Shown here one piece after another: positions 1 through 9,340 of a stretch of DNA of 64,000 bases. The notes below the pieces were generated by a model, which worked only from the letters and a program-made list of their open reading frames with translations, had not been told where the DNA came from and did not search any database. Made by a program: the position numbers and the translations under genes. Every line of letters begins with the position of its first letter. The stretch's first letter is position 1. The stretch is from contig NZ_CP011546.1 of the NCBI RefSeq assembly GCF_001021065.1, positions 558,001 through 622,000 of the forward strand, in the 5' to 3' direction. This stretch comes from Corynebacterium uterequi. Lineage in GTDB: Bacteria; Actinomycetota; Actinomycetes; Mycobacteriales; Mycobacteriaceae.

Positions 1-33
1 GTTGAGCGCTGGCTGCGTCAGTTCGTTGTCCAT
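1..33 (-). CDS. 5' end of an unidentified gene (runs off the left edge)
   Basis: An ATG on the minus strand at 33-31 is preceded by a good ribosome binding site (GGAGG, minus strand, 41-45) and opens a frame reading MDNELTQPALN before the window ends. Only eleven codons are visible, so no family can be named. It is divergent from the UPF0182 gene. In relatives a PDZ-domain secreted protein often lies beside UPF0182, but these residues do not test that. Confidence 0.45.
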   Translation of the reverse strand, partial: MDNELTQPALN

Positions 34-126
34 GGGCCTACCTCCGTGACTGTTGGGCATACAAATTACCTAGAGTAGAGGCCAACGTGCACTGTTTTCT
101 AACCAACTTGTGAAGGAGTTGAGGTC

Positions 127-3123
127 TTGACGGCCGGATCCTCCCCCTTTAATGCCACGGCGAAAACGCCGTCCCGCTCCTTGAGCGGGGTACTGGCCTT
201 GCTTTCCCTCATTATTGTTGTGCTGCCCATCGTGGTCGGCATCTACACCGACTGGTTGTGGTTCGGCGAGCTCGGGTTCCGCGGTGTGTTCACCGTCACG
301 TACCTCACCCGCATCGTGTTGTTCCTGCTCTTCGGTGTCATCGCTGCGGCGATCGTGTTTGCCGCCGCTTTCCTGGCGTGGCGTTCGCGCCCCGCGGCGT
401 TCAGCGGCTTCGACGCCAATTCGCCAATCATGCAGAACCGTCACGGCATCGAAAAATCGGTGCGGGGTGTGCTCCTCATCATCCCCATCATCGTTGGTGT
501 GGCGACGGGTTTTATGGCCCAAGGCGCCTGGCGGTCCGCATTGCTGTTCATTAACCGCAAGCCCTTCGGCGTCGCGGATCCGCAGTTCGGCCGCGATTAC
601 GGCTTCTACGCCTTCACGCTGCCGGCGCTGGAGATCCTGGTCAGCATGTTCGCCATTGTGCTCGTCGTCGCCTTTGTAGTGTCCCTGCTCGGGCACTACT
701 TGCTGGGCAACATTCGCATCGCCAGCCAAGAGGCGGGCGTGCAGGGCTACATCGCCCCGGCTGCCCGGGCGCAGCTCGCGGTCATCGCGGGGCTGTGGAT
801 GCTCACTCAGGTGGCGCGATTCTGGCTGGACCGCTACACGCTGCTGTACACCCAGCATGACATCTTCTCCGGTGCCGGCTACACGGAGATCAACGCGGTG
901 CTGCCGGCGAAGATCATCCTCATGGTCATCGCCGTGGTGGTTGCGGGGGCGTTCTTCGCCTCGATGATCGTTAAGGACCTGCGCATCCCCGCCCTGGCGA
1001 CGGCGCTCATGGTGCTGTCCGCGGTGGTCATTGGCACGGCGTGGCCGCTGGTTGTCGAGCAGTTCTCCGTCCAGCCGAATCGGCAGGCGAAGGAAAACGA
1101 GTACATCGCCCGCAACATCGACGCCACCCGTTATGCCTACGGGGTCACGAACGACGAGGTCACCTACCTGCGCGACTGGGGCGCGGGGGAGGAGCCCGAC
1201 GAGAAGGTGGCCGAGGACCGGCCGACCATCGCCAACCTCCGCTTGCTCGACCCGGACATCGTCGCGCCGACGTTCACCCAGATGCAGCAGCTGCGCAACT
1301 TCTACGGCTTCCCGGACACGCTGCAGATGGACCGCTACGAAGTTGACGGCCAGATGCGCGACTTCGTCGTCGCCGCCCGCGAGCTGGACCCGAACGCGCT
1401 GCGCGAGAACCAGCTGGACTGGATCAACCGGCACACGGTGTACACCCACGGCAATGGGTTCGTCGCTGCCCGGGCGAATACGGTGGACGAGGCGCCGCAG
1501 GAGGCAGGCTCGACGCGCGGCGGGTTCCCCGTGTATACCGTGTCTGACCTGCAGACCATGGCTGCCGCCGAGGAGTCCGAGGCGGAAGAACTAGGCATCA
1601 AGGTGGACCAGCCGCGTATTTACTACGGTCCGGTCATCGCCTCTGCGGCGGATGGCGCCGACTACGCCATCGTCGGCAACGACACCGGCGGGGACTACGA
1701 GTACGACACGGACAATTCCCAGTTCACCTACGACGGCGCCGGCGGCGTCGGCGTCGGCAATTGGTTCAACCGCTCCGCGTACGCCCTGAAGTACCAGGAG
1801 CTCAACTTCCTGCTGTCTGACCGGGTCAATTCCTCCTCGAAGATCCTCTACGACCGGGACCCGCGTGAACGCGTCGAGGAGGTCGCCCCCTGGCTGACCA
1901 CCGACTCCGAAACCTATCCCGTCGTCGTCGACGGGCGCATCAAGTGGGTTGTCGACGGCTACACGACGCTCTCGCAGCTGCCCTACTCGGAGCAGACCTC
2001 CCTGTCCGACGCCACCACCGACTCCCTTAACCAGGACGGCACCACCCAGCGGCTCATCACCGACCAGGTGGGTTACATCCGCAACTCGGTGAAGGCCACC
2101 GTCGACGCCTACGACGGCACCGTCACCCTCTACGAGTTCGACACCGAGGATCCCGTCCTCAAGGCGTGGATGGGCGTGTTCCCGGACACCGTGCGCCCTG
2201 CCTCCGAGATCTCGGACGAGCTGCGCGAGCACTTCCGCTACCCGATGGACCTCTTCCGCGTCCAGCGCGAGATCCTCGCCGAGTACCACATCGACGACCC
2301 GAACGTCTTCTTCAACAACGACGCCTTCTGGTCCGTCCCCGGCGACCCGACCGCCACCGGCGACAGCCAAAACCTGGACCAGCCGCCGTACTACGTGGTG
2401 GCCACGGACCCGCAGGACCCGACGCGGTCGAGCTTCCAGCTCATCACCCCCTACCGTGGTCTGCAGCGTGAGTTCCTCGCCGCCCACATGGCGGTGACCT
2501 CCGACCCGGACAACTACGGCCAGATCACCGTCCGCGTCCTGCCCACCAACACCCAGACCCAGGGCCCGCGCCAAGCCCAGGACGCGATGATGTCCTCTGA
2601 CCAGGTGGCGCGCGACCGCACCCTGTGGGAGGGCACCAACACGCTGCAGAACGGCAACCTTCTCACCCTGCCGGTGGGCGGCGGGGAAATCCTCTACGTG
2701 GAGCCGATCTACTCGCAGCGCTCCAACCAAGACTCCGCGTTCCCGAAGCTGCTGCGCATGCTCGTGTCCTACAAGGGCCGAGTGGGCTACGCGCCGACGA
2801 TTGGCGAGGCGCTGGAACAGGTAGGCATCTCCGCGGAGGCCGCTCAGCAGGTGGCCGGCGCAACGGCCACCGACGACGCCGACGCCGGCAAGGTTCCCGA
2901 CGACGCCAAGGGTGTCGGCGAGGCCACCGATGCCGCCGCTGATGCTGCCGCACCGAGCAAGCCGACGACAGCTGCCGGCTCCGAAGGCGAGGCGATTGCC
3001 CGGATCAACGACGCCCTCAACGGCCTGGAACAGGCCCGCGGCGGTAGCCACGAGGAGTACGGCAAGGCGCTCGACGAGCTCGACGCCGCCGTCGCCGAGT
3101 ACCGTTCCCTCACAGCTAGCTAG
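127..3123 (+). CDS. UPF0182 family integral membrane protein
   Basis: 998-residue protein with about seven hydrophobic segments in the first 310 residues (for example around 20-42, 62-85, 115-135 and 165-195), then a large soluble region rich in Tyr, Asp and Pro, and an Ala/Asp-rich tail after about residue 910. Length, layout and motifs such as RPASEISDELREHFRYP and DPNVFFNNDAFWSVPGDP fit the UPF0182 family, which is conserved in actinobacteria and has no established function. The TTG start at 127 is chosen because AAGGAG lies 8 nt upstream and no better start is near. It is divergent from the gene at the left edge and followed by tRNA-fMet. The soluble part probably faces outside, but this is inferred from hydropathy only. 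Confidence 0.93.
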   Translation: MTAGSSPFNATAKTPSRSLSGVLALLSLIIVVLPIVVGIYTDWLWFGELGFRGVFTVTYLTRIVLFLLFGVIAAAIVFAAAFLAWRSRPAAFSGFDANSPIMQNRHGIEKSVRGVLLIIPIIVGVATGFMAQGAWRSALLFINRKPFGVADPQFGRDYGFYAFTLPALEILVSMFAIVLVVAFVVSLLGHYLLGNIRIASQEAGVQGYIAPAARAQLAVIAGLWMLTQVARFWLDRYTLLYTQHDIFSGAGYTEINAVLPAKIILMVIAVVVAGAFFASMIVKDLRIPALATALMVLSAVVIGTAWPLVVEQFSVQPNRQAKENEYIARNIDATRYAYGVTNDEVTYLRDWGAGEEPDEKVAEDRPTIANLRLLDPDIVAPTFTQMQQLRNFYGFPDTLQMDRYEVDGQMRDFVVAARELDPNALRENQLDWINRHTVYTHGNGFVAARANTVDEAPQEAGSTRGGFPVYTVSDLQTMAAAEESEAEELGIKVDQPRIYYGPVIASAADGADYAIVGNDTGGDYEYDTDNSQFTYDGAGGVGVGNWFNRSAYALKYQELNFLLSDRVNSSSKILYDRDPRERVEEVAPWLTTDSETYPVVVDGRIKWVVDGYTTLSQLPYSEQTSLSDATTDSLNQDGTTQRLITDQVGYIRNSVKATVDAYDGTVTLYEFDTEDPVLKAWMGVFPDTVRPASEISDELREHFRYPMDLFRVQREILAEYHIDDPNVFFNNDAFWSVPGDPTATGDSQNLDQPPYYVVATDPQDPTRSSFQLITPYRGLQREFLAAHMAVTSDPDNYGQITVRVLPTNTQTQGPRQAQDAMMSSDQVARDRTLWEGTNTLQNGNLLTLPVGGGEILYVEPIYSQRSNQDSAFPKLLRMLVSYKGRVGYAPTIGEALEQVGISAEAAQQVAGATATDDADAGKVPDDAKGVGEATDAAADAAAPSKPTTAAGSEGEAIARINDALNGLEQARGGSHEEYGKALDELDAAVAEYRSLTAS

Positions 3124-3242
3124 AACGGCGTTGCCCTGGGGATTTGGTTCCCCAGGGCGATGGTTGTAGAGTATCTCGATGTCGCCGGGACATGGTGGTA
3201 ACCACCAATTTACGGCGCGGTGAATTGAAGAAGGTCACCCGA

Positions 3243-3319
3243 CGCGGGGTGGAGCAGCTCGGTAGCTCGCTGGGCTCATAACCCAGAGGTCGCAGGTTCG
3301 AATCCTGTCCCCGCTACCA
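3243..3319 (+). tRNA. Initiator tRNA (fMet, anticodon CAU)
   Basis: 77-nt cloverleaf with encoded CCA. The anticodon loop is CTCATAA on a stem with three consecutive G:C pairs (CTGGG/CCCAG), and position 1 (C) does not pair with position 72 (T). Both features are hallmarks of bacterial initiator tRNA. The T loop is GGTTCGAATCC. Confidence 0.97.
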
Positions 3320-3331
3320 ACTTCTTCCGGT

Positions 3332-3355
3332 CCCCCTCCACTTCGGTGGAGGGGG
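3332..3355 (+). terminator. Intrinsic terminator after tRNA-fMet
   Basis: Perfect 10-bp hairpin CCCCCTCCAC / GTGGAGGGGG with a TTCG tetraloop, followed by a loosely T-rich stretch (CTTCGTCATTTT). It begins 12 nt after the tRNA. Confidence 0.8.
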
Positions 3356-3491
3356 CTTCGTCATTTTCGGGGCGCACCGGGCGGGGCAGTAGGTCGGCGA
3401 CGTCCTTGTGGAGGTTTCATAGACGTGGCGTTCGGCGCACTCTTCTCAGTGATGGTTGGTTGCGATCCTGGAGGTGGCCCCGAAAGCTGCC

Positions 3492-3577
3492 CGATGGGGC
3501 AGTAAGTCGGCGCCCGATGGTGCAGTAAGTTGGCGCCCGATGGTGCAGTAAGTTGGCGCCCGATGGTGCAGTAGGCG
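3492..3577 (+). repeat. 23-bp tandem repeats upstream of the DUF4143-type ATPase
   Basis: Three full 23-bp units start at 3492, 3515 and 3538, and a partial unit runs from 3561 to about 3574. The core is GATGGTGCAGTAAGTTGGCG, with G/T and C/T variants in the first unit. A degenerate copy lies at about 3379-3401. The array stops 10-13 nt before a TATGCT box (3587-3592), so the last copies overlap the likely -35 region of the downstream gene. Units two helical turns apart next to a promoter suggest a protein binding array. There are no unique spacers, so it is not CRISPR. Confidence 0.8.
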
Positions 3578-3599
3578 TTAAAGTGCTATGCTGACCTGC

Positions 3600-4847
3600 A
3601 TGGTTTACCTAGAGCGTGCGATCGACCAGCGTCTCGATACGCTTGAGCACATCTTCTCTGCGGTAGCCATCGAGGGCCCGAAGGCGGTGGGCAAGACTGA
3701 GACTGCGCGACGTCGAGTACGCAATGTATTTCGGATGGACGTACCCGATGACCGCAGCCGTTTCCTGGCAACCAACCTCGTTGAAGAAACTAGGCGAGGG
3801 CCGATTCTTATCGACGAGTGGCAGCTCTTGCCGGAGTCCTGGGACATGGTCAGGCGCGCCGTCGACGATGGCGCCCCGAAAGGCAGCGTCTATCTGACGG
3901 GTTCATCCACCCCCGTCGACGGGGTTACTACACATTCCGGAGCCGGCCGAATCGCTAGCGTACGTCTTCGCCCCTTAGGGCTGTGTGAATTAGTCGAGAA
4001 GGACGGCGCTGTCTTGCTCAGCGAACTCCTCACTCAGACAGCTCAGCTGCGAGGTGAATCTGACTGGCAGCTCAGCGACTACGTGCGGTCCTTGGCTACC
4101 TCAGGTCTGCCTGGGCTTATTGGTCTGACGCCGCCGGCGTCCGACGAATACCTCGCCGCATACATCGAACGGATAGTCGATCGTGAACTTCCCTCACAGG
4201 GGTATACCGTTCGGAATAAAGCTGGGCTCAGGGCTTGGTTACGGGCCTACGCGCGAGCGACGGGAACCGACGCTTCGTACAGCGAAATCCTGGCAGCCGC
4301 CACACGCGGAGAAGGCAACGCGCCGAGTAAGCGAACAACTGCGCTGTATCGGGAGAAGCTCAGCGAAATCTGGATGTTGGACCCGTTGGAGGCCTGGGAG
4401 TCCTCTGTGTACCGCATCCCACGGCAGACGTTTTCGCCGAAGCACTTCCTGGCCGACGCCGCCTTTTCTCTACACCTTTCGAGCATCAGTGCGCGGCACC
4501 TCAACAGCGGAAAGCATGCAACCCACCTGGGAAGATTCTTCGAGGCCTACGCCGTTCACAGCCTGCGCGTCGCTGCGAGCGCCTACGGATTGCGTGCTGG
4601 ACACGTCAGGACCAAGAGCGGAGACCGTGAGGTTGATCTCGTTCTAGAGACGCACGACGGCGGCGTGCTGGCCTTCGAAGTGAAGCTCTCTGCGGTCGTG
4701 CGCGACGAGGACGTTCGCCACCTTCTCTGGCTGCGGGAGCTGATTGGCGACGATCTCATCGACATGGCCATCATCAACACGGGCAAGCACGCCTACCGGC
4801 GACCTGACGGGGTGGCGGTGATTCCGCTGTCGTTGCTGGCGGTGTGA
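3600..4847 (+). CDS. AAA-type ATP-binding protein with DUF4143-like C-terminus
   Basis: 415-residue protein. The Walker A motif GPKAVGKTET lies near residue 26, and LIDEWQLLPESWDMVRRAV is the Walker B and sensor region near residue 65. The C-terminal part (EVDLVLETHDGGVLAFEVKLSA) resembles the PD-(D/E)XK-like end of the DUF4143 ATPase family. Proteins of this group normally begin M-x-Y-L-x-R-x-I-D, matching MVYLERAID, so I place the start at 3600 rather than at the upstream ATG at 3588. TATGCT at 3587-3592 would put the transcription start on the 3600 ATG (leaderless). Cellular role is unknown; such genes are often accessory. The 23-bp repeats upstream suggest autoregulation, which is inference. 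Confidence 0.85.
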   Translation: MVYLERAIDQRLDTLEHIFSAVAIEGPKAVGKTETARRRVRNVFRMDVPDDRSRFLATNLVEETRRGPILIDEWQLLPESWDMVRRAVDDGAPKGSVYLTGSSTPVDGVTTHSGAGRIASVRLRPLGLCELVEKDGAVLLSELLTQTAQLRGESDWQLSDYVRSLATSGLPGLIGLTPPASDEYLAAYIERIVDRELPSQGYTVRNKAGLRAWLRAYARATGTDASYSEILAAATRGEGNAPSKRTTALYREKLSEIWMLDPLEAWESSVYRIPRQTFSPKHFLADAAFSLHLSSISARHLNSGKHATHLGRFFEAYAVHSLRVAASAYGLRAGHVRTKSGDREVDLVLETHDGGVLAFEVKLSAVVRDEDVRHLLWLRELIGDDLIDMAIINTGKHAYRRPDGVAVIPLSLLAV

Positions 4848-4923
4848 CGAGGTTTGGCCGCGGGCAGCTCCGGGGCTGTCGGCTAGGGGCACGGGGAGTG
4901 AGTGTTGCCACCACCGAGTTAGT
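4848..4923. other. Short intergenic gap
   Basis: Between the convergent ATPase gene and the broken gene that follows. I see no gene, repeat or clear terminator in it. Confidence 0.5.
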
Positions 4924-5940
4924 TCAGCGCACCGGCAGGGGGAAGCGGTCCGGGTAGGTCCCCGCCATCTGGAGGTTAATCACTGCCACATTCGCCCAGC
5001 GTTTGTCGTGCCGAGATCACTGGTACTCCACGAGAGTAAAGCCGTCCAAGCTGTCCACACCCGGGCGAACAGCAGTCTCACTGTTGGCTCCAGCCAGATC
5101 AGCCCACCAGTCACCCTTGCGCCACACCATCGGAAGGCGGAACACGTCAATGGGAGCGGCCATACCGGACGGGTCGTAGCTAAACGCTAGTTCCACCACC
5201 ACGAGATCCTTTGCACACGAGACCACCCGGTATCCGGAAGCTCCAGGCAGCGTTTGCGCACGCGCGGTATCGACCGCGCCGCGTTCGTTCAGGCCAAGGA
5301 ATTCACGGTCTTCCTGCGCCATCGGGACGTTAGCCCACAGTGTCTTGTCAATCTCCTCGCCGACCTCATCACCTTGGGCATACATGGCATAGGTCATCTG
5401 GTTAATCGCCGCCATAATCGCCCCCTGCGGGGAATGCGCGTAGCCGCGCGGCACAGCCCGCTTCATCGACGAAGGGCCGGCCTCAGAGTTGACAGACAGA
5501 TACCGGGCCTTGACGTACTGCAACTGCGTAGTTCCCATGAGGGTCGGATCCTCGCACTGGTCAGCAGCGTCAACGAGCTCACCCTTGGCGGGAAGATCAC
5601 CCAATGGGTCTATCGGGGTGAACACCGGCCGGCCAAACAGCGGGTCCGCCGAGTACGCCCCCGGGGTAGCGTGCTGGGAATCGATGTCGCCGAGAATGAC
5701 GTCCGGCCAGCTTCACTGGTTGCCGTCGATCTTCGCTCCCGGAGTGTTGCCTTCGGAAAAACCCCAGTTACCGTCGCCCGCGGCGGGGTCAGTAGTCTCC
5801 GGTTGGGCCTGCGTCGTCGTGGTGGTGGCGTTGTCGTCATTGCGGATGCTGCGGAGGATGAAAAACCCGCCGCCGAATATCGCAACAATGGCCAGCGACA
5901 AGCATATGATCAGTGCGGTCACGAGATTATTTTTGTTCAT
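4924..5940 (-). pseudogene. Membrane-anchored extracytoplasmic protein gene with in-frame TGA codons
   Basis: Starts at the minus-strand ATG 5940 with AGGAG 12 nt upstream. One N-terminal transmembrane helix (LVTALIICLSLAIVAIFGGG) and a Thr/Asp-rich linker come first. The frame is then interrupted by TGA at 5715-5713 (GNQ-stop-SWPDV) and continues in the same frame through a soluble domain (RAVPRGYAHSPQGAIMAAINQ, YRVVSCAKDLVVVELAF) to TGA at 5019-5017. The same frame goes on without a start codon for 30 more codons (HDKRWANVAVINLQMAGTYP) to a third TGA at 4924. The first TGA sits inside what looks like one continuous protein, so I call it broken. Whether the 5017 TGA is the natural end is less sure. 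Neither TGA is followed by a SECIS-like hairpin. The soluble part resembles extracytoplasmic proteins of actinobacterial accessory regions, but I cannot name its function. Confidence 0.7.
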
Positions 5941-6125
5941 GATATGTATTCTCCTAACTCTTCTGTGGCTGTGAGGAGTCCCCTCAGGTGGTCCTGAAGA
6001 TCCGATGCTCTTCAAGCTTCTGAGGGCTGATGCTCGACTATCGCGAGGAATTAACGCTGGTCATCCTATGGCTTGAATAATGATGATCTCCGGCTAAGGG
6101 TCTGAGGGTTGTTCGGGCTGTGGTT

Positions 6126-6938
6126 CTAGAGCAGGTCCATTGCCCGCTTTTCGTGTTCCTCCTCCGCGAGGTACTTCGCCACGATCGGTTCCGTGAGGTA
6201 CTCGTGGGTTACCTCGTTGATTATCCGTTGTTGTTCCGTCCTCCAGAGTTGGCCCATTTTCTCCGCTGACATCGGGTAGTTGCCCTGCTTCGACCACAGT
6301 GTGTAGAGCTGGATCTTGCGGGCTGCGACTCGGTTGTCCACTTCGTGGTTGAGTTCCATCTGCGTGGGGTAGACGGTGTCCATCGGTAGGCCTAGTTCCT
6401 TGTGGGCGTCGATCACGGTGGTCATCATGATCCACAAGTCGTAGGTGTTGCTCATCTCCTCCTTGGCTATCTGCTTCTCGTCCATGTCCCCGAAGAACGT
6501 CTCCTTCGGTACCCACGCTGCGAGCGGGATCGTCGGGCCGAAGTACGCCAGTAGTTCCTTGACCGCGCTGGGTTGGTTGTTCTGTGCTTCCAGTGCTGGT
6601 AGCAGCATCGACACTGCGAATTGGTGATGGCGGAACTGAAACAGCATCCTCAGTGCTACCCTCCTCATCGTTTCGATCACGTCCGGGTCCGCTGGGTCGA
6701 AGTACCCCTCCGGGTTGTACTCCCGTTCCATGAACGGCAGCAGATTCTCGGTCCGGTAGCGGTCGTGAGCTTCCTTCAGTCGATTCAGTCCCTTCCGCGT
6801 CGCTTCCCGGTCGTAGGATTGGCCCGTCAGTTTGAAGTACGGCTCCACTACCAGTTCGTCCATTCTCGTCCACATTGCGTCGTGTTCGGTCAGTTCCTGG
6901 TCGCTGAACTCCAGTAGCTTCAGGTCGAGTTGCGGCAT
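6126..6938 (-). CDS. Hypothetical cytoplasmic protein
   Basis: 270 residues. The ATG at 6938 is preceded by AAGGAG and is preferred over a longer frame whose extra N-terminus (to 7310) looks non-coding. The protein is acidic, probably mostly helical, without signal peptide, membrane segment or cysteine-rich motif. Charged stretches include RLKEAHDRYRTENLLPFMERE and AKYLAEEEHEKRAMDLL. I do not recognise the family. It lies upstream of the broken membrane-anchored gene on the same strand, with about 185 bp between, and may have arrived with it. A 259-residue frame on the same strand overlapping it is a shadow. Confidence 0.7.
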   Translation of the reverse strand: MPQLDLKLLEFSDQELTEHDAMWTRMDELVVEPYFKLTGQSYDREATRKGLNRLKEAHDRYRTENLLPFMEREYNPEGYFDPADPDVIETMRRVALRMLFQFRHHQFAVSMLLPALEAQNNQPSAVKELLAYFGPTIPLAAWVPKETFFGDMDEKQIAKEEMSNTYDLWIMMTTVIDAHKELGLPMDTVYPTQMELNHEVDNRVAARKIQLYTLWSKQGNYPMSAEKMGQLWRTEQQRIINEVTHEYLTEPIVAKYLAEEEHEKRAMDLL

Positions 6939-7672
6939 TATCGGTCTCCTTGGTGGTTGGTCCTCATGGATACGTGCAGAAGCGTTGGTGAGGGGCATGT
7001 GCTGGCTTCTGACCGTCAGCTTCGCAGAGCCGCGGTGCACGACCAGGCTCATTTCGAACATGAGCCCCATAGACGGCTGAAAACGCTGGTCAAGAAGTGA
7101 AAATCGTCTCTCTGTTCGGCTCTGTAAGGGCGCCTTCTTCACTCCCAGACGCGTCCGATCTGCAGTCCTCACCACCTGGATCCGCCTCGCATTTTGTCTT
7201 TCGGTTGGCGCTACGTATCTGCCACTCCGCACCTCGTCTGGCGACAGGACCGGGACGCCTTTCAAGCCAGCCACCAACTCCAAAACCCCCAACGCCGCGT
7301 TCCGGTACACTCGGCGGTCGGCGTTTTCGTCCTTCTGTTGTCACGTCCGCGGTCACCGTTTAGCAGCGTGGGTCGTCGGGCTTGGCACGGGGCCAGCCAC
7401 GCGCAGCGCCGCGCACCTCCGCACAAGGTGCCGCGCGCCGGCAAGGTGGCGGACCTGCAACACCGTGAGGCCACGGCCAGGTGAGGCCATGGCCAGGCGA
7501 GGAAGGCGGATCGCCGGACATTTGAACAACGCGTTGAGGCTGGTGACGGCTTGCCCGCACAGGGCTCCCCGCCGCTTCGAGGTCTTGTCGACCCTGCTCA
7601 TCGTCGCTGCTGGCGGTGTGGATCGTGGCTCAAGGCCCTGGTTCAGCGCCGATCACCCGATGAGGAGTCACT
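6939..7672. other. Long intergenic stretch, no supported gene
   Basis: About 730 bp between the divergent hypothetical gene and the multicopper oxidase. Short frames exist on both strands but have skewed Arg/Pro/Ala-rich translations and no ribosome binding sites. The only structure I see is a 16-bp tandem duplication (GTGAGGCCACGGCCAG at 7465-7480, then the same with one change at 7481-7496). It may hold remnants of older genes and the promoters of both neighbours. Confidence 0.5.
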
Positions 7673-9340
7673 GTGAACCTAGACCGTAGAAGTTTTCTTA
7701 AGGCAACGTCCGTGGCGGTAGCCGCAGGTGGGCTGTCGGTGTTCGCCGCCGCCTGCTCGCGAGGCGCTGATGATGCGTCCTCCGCTGCGTCGAGCGCCCC
7801 CGCCGGGCCCGAGAACGCCAAGGGCGCCAAAGCCGCTGGTGAGCGTCGTCCGCTGCCGATCCCGGAGCTGCTGGAAGGGCCGAACTTTTCCCTCGAGGCG
7901 CGCGAAGGTGAGACGGAAATCCTCGCCGGGAAGTCCACGCCGACGTGGGGATACAACGCGTCGATTCTGGGCCCGACCTTGCTGATGAAGCGTGGCGAGA
8001 AGGTCACCATCGATGTGAAGAACTCCCTGCCGGAGATGACGACGGTTCACTGGCACGGGATGCATGTCCCGGCTGAGATGGATGGCGGGCCTCATAGCGC
8101 GATTGAGCCGGGCCAGTCCTGGACGGCGTCTTATGAGGTGAAGCAGGAGGCCTGCACCCTGTGGTACCACCCGCACCCGCACGGCAAGACCGGCTTGCAT
8201 GCTTACCGCGGCCTGGCCGGGTTGATTTACGTCGAGGACGATAACGCCGTTGATCTTCCGAAGGAATACGGCGTCGACGACATTCCGGTGGTCATTCAGG
8301 ACAAGCGTTTCCATGCCGATGGCTCCCTGGACGAGGAGGACCTGCCGGATCTGGGCCTGCTCGGCGATACGCCGGTGGTCAATGGCATCAATAATCCGCA
8401 TTTCGCGGCCACGACTAATCGCGTGCGTCTGCGGCTGCTTAACGGTTCGGTGATGCGGCTGTATCGCATTGCGTTGAAGGACGGGTCCTCTTTCCACCAG
8501 GTGGCGTCCGACGGCGGGTTGCTGGCCGCCCCGGTTGAGCGCACGGACATCATTTTGTCCCCCGGCGAGCGTGCCGAGATTGTGGTCAATTTGGCGTCGG
8601 GCAGTGAGAATATGCTGCAGGCTATTCCTTTCGTGCAGCAGGCCCAGGATTGGCTGGAGGCCCTACCCGGGTTGGGTTTGGATCAGACGCTGGATCTGCT
8701 GTCGTTGACTGGCCCAGAGAAGGACGCCGGGGTGGGTACACTCCCGGCGAGCTTGTCGGCGTCGGCGGCCGAGCAGCCGGATGTGACGGGTGCGCCGATG
8801 CGTCGCTTTGACCTGTCCTGGTTCCTCATCAACGGCCAGCAGATGGACATGAACCGGATTGACGATGTCATTGACCACGACGGTTGGGAGGTGTGGGAGG
8901 TCCAGAACTCGGACGAATGGCCGCATAACTTCCACGTCCACGATGTCCAATTCAAGGTCATTGAGATCGACGAGAACAATCTCGGCGTTCAGCACGAGGG
9001 CTGGAAAGACACCGTCATGCTCTTCCCCGGGGTCAAGGCCCGCCTGGCGTTGCGATTTACGGATTACACGTCCGTCGACGTGCCGTACATGTACCACTGC
9101 CACCTCATGTTCCATGAGGATCAGGGCATGATGGGTCAGTTCCTCGTCACCGAGCCAGGCGCACAGCTACCGGCGAAGTTCAGCAGTTCTCAGCCCCGGA
9201 CGGCGCAGGGCGCGCCCCGCTATGAGGGACCGGGAACCCCGGAGCTTCCGAAGGTAGAAAACGAAGACGACGGCGACGGCAGTGACGGTGGCGACTGGTC
9301 AGGCGACGACCACGACCACGAGCACCACGACCACCACTAA
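7673..9340 (+). CDS. Tat-exported multicopper oxidase
   Basis: 555 residues from a GTG start with GAGGAG upstream. The N-terminus MNLDRRSFLK is a twin-arginine signal, and AAAC with Cys28 could be a lipidation site, so the folded enzyme is probably exported by Tat and may be membrane anchored. All four copper motifs are present: HWHG near residue 125, HPHPHGK near 166, HNFHVHD near 419, and HCHLMFHEDQGM near 475 carrying the type 1 and trinuclear ligands. This fits the CueO/CumA group, which oxidises Cu(I) or Mn(II) or phenols. The last 25 residues are almost only Asp, Gly, Glu and His (ending DDHDHEHHDHH), a likely metal-binding tail. No copper regulator or transporter is visible beside it. 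Confidence 0.93.
   Translation: MNLDRRSFLKATSVAVAAGGLSVFAAACSRGADDASSAASSAPAGPENAKGAKAAGERRPLPIPELLEGPNFSLEAREGETEILAGKSTPTWGYNASILGPTLLMKRGEKVTIDVKNSLPEMTTVHWHGMHVPAEMDGGPHSAIEPGQSWTASYEVKQEACTLWYHPHPHGKTGLHAYRGLAGLIYVEDDNAVDLPKEYGVDDIPVVIQDKRFHADGSLDEEDLPDLGLLGDTPVVNGINNPHFAATTNRVRLRLLNGSVMRLYRIALKDGSSFHQVASDGGLLAAPVERTDIILSPGERAEIVVNLASGSENMLQAIPFVQQAQDWLEALPGLGLDQTLDLLSLTGPEKDAGVGTLPASLSASAAEQPDVTGAPMRRFDLSWFLINGQQMDMNRIDDVIDHDGWEVWEVQNSDEWPHNFHVHDVQFKVIEIDENNLGVQHEGWKDTVMLFPGVKARLALRFTDYTSVDVPYMYHCHLMFHEDQGMMGQFLVTEPGAQLPAKFSSSQPRTAQGAPRYEGPGTPELPKVENEDDGDGSDGGDWSGDDHDHEHHDHH

Noticed and set aside
70..1449. Long minus-strand frame opposite the UPF0182 gene
   Set aside because: Composition-driven shadow rich in Arg, Asp and His, with no start signal. 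The same holds for long shadows at 1591-3051, 11248-13164, 20252-22066, 39686-42547 and 31515-32741.
3492..3577. CRISPR array
   Set aside because: Units are directly adjacent with no spacers, and no cas gene is near.
5713..5715. Selenocysteine at the TGA of the membrane-anchored gene
   Set aside because: No hairpin with a GGUCU-type loop follows within 40 nt, and the protein has no redox or metal motif at this place.
6094..6873. 259-residue minus-strand frame rich in Gly, Asp and Arg
   Set aside because: Overlaps the 270-residue gene with a good ribosome binding site; low-complexity translation and no start signal.
7090..7689. Several short frames upstream of the multicopper oxidase
   Set aside because: No ribosome binding sites, Arg/Pro-rich translations, and frames on both strands overlap each other.
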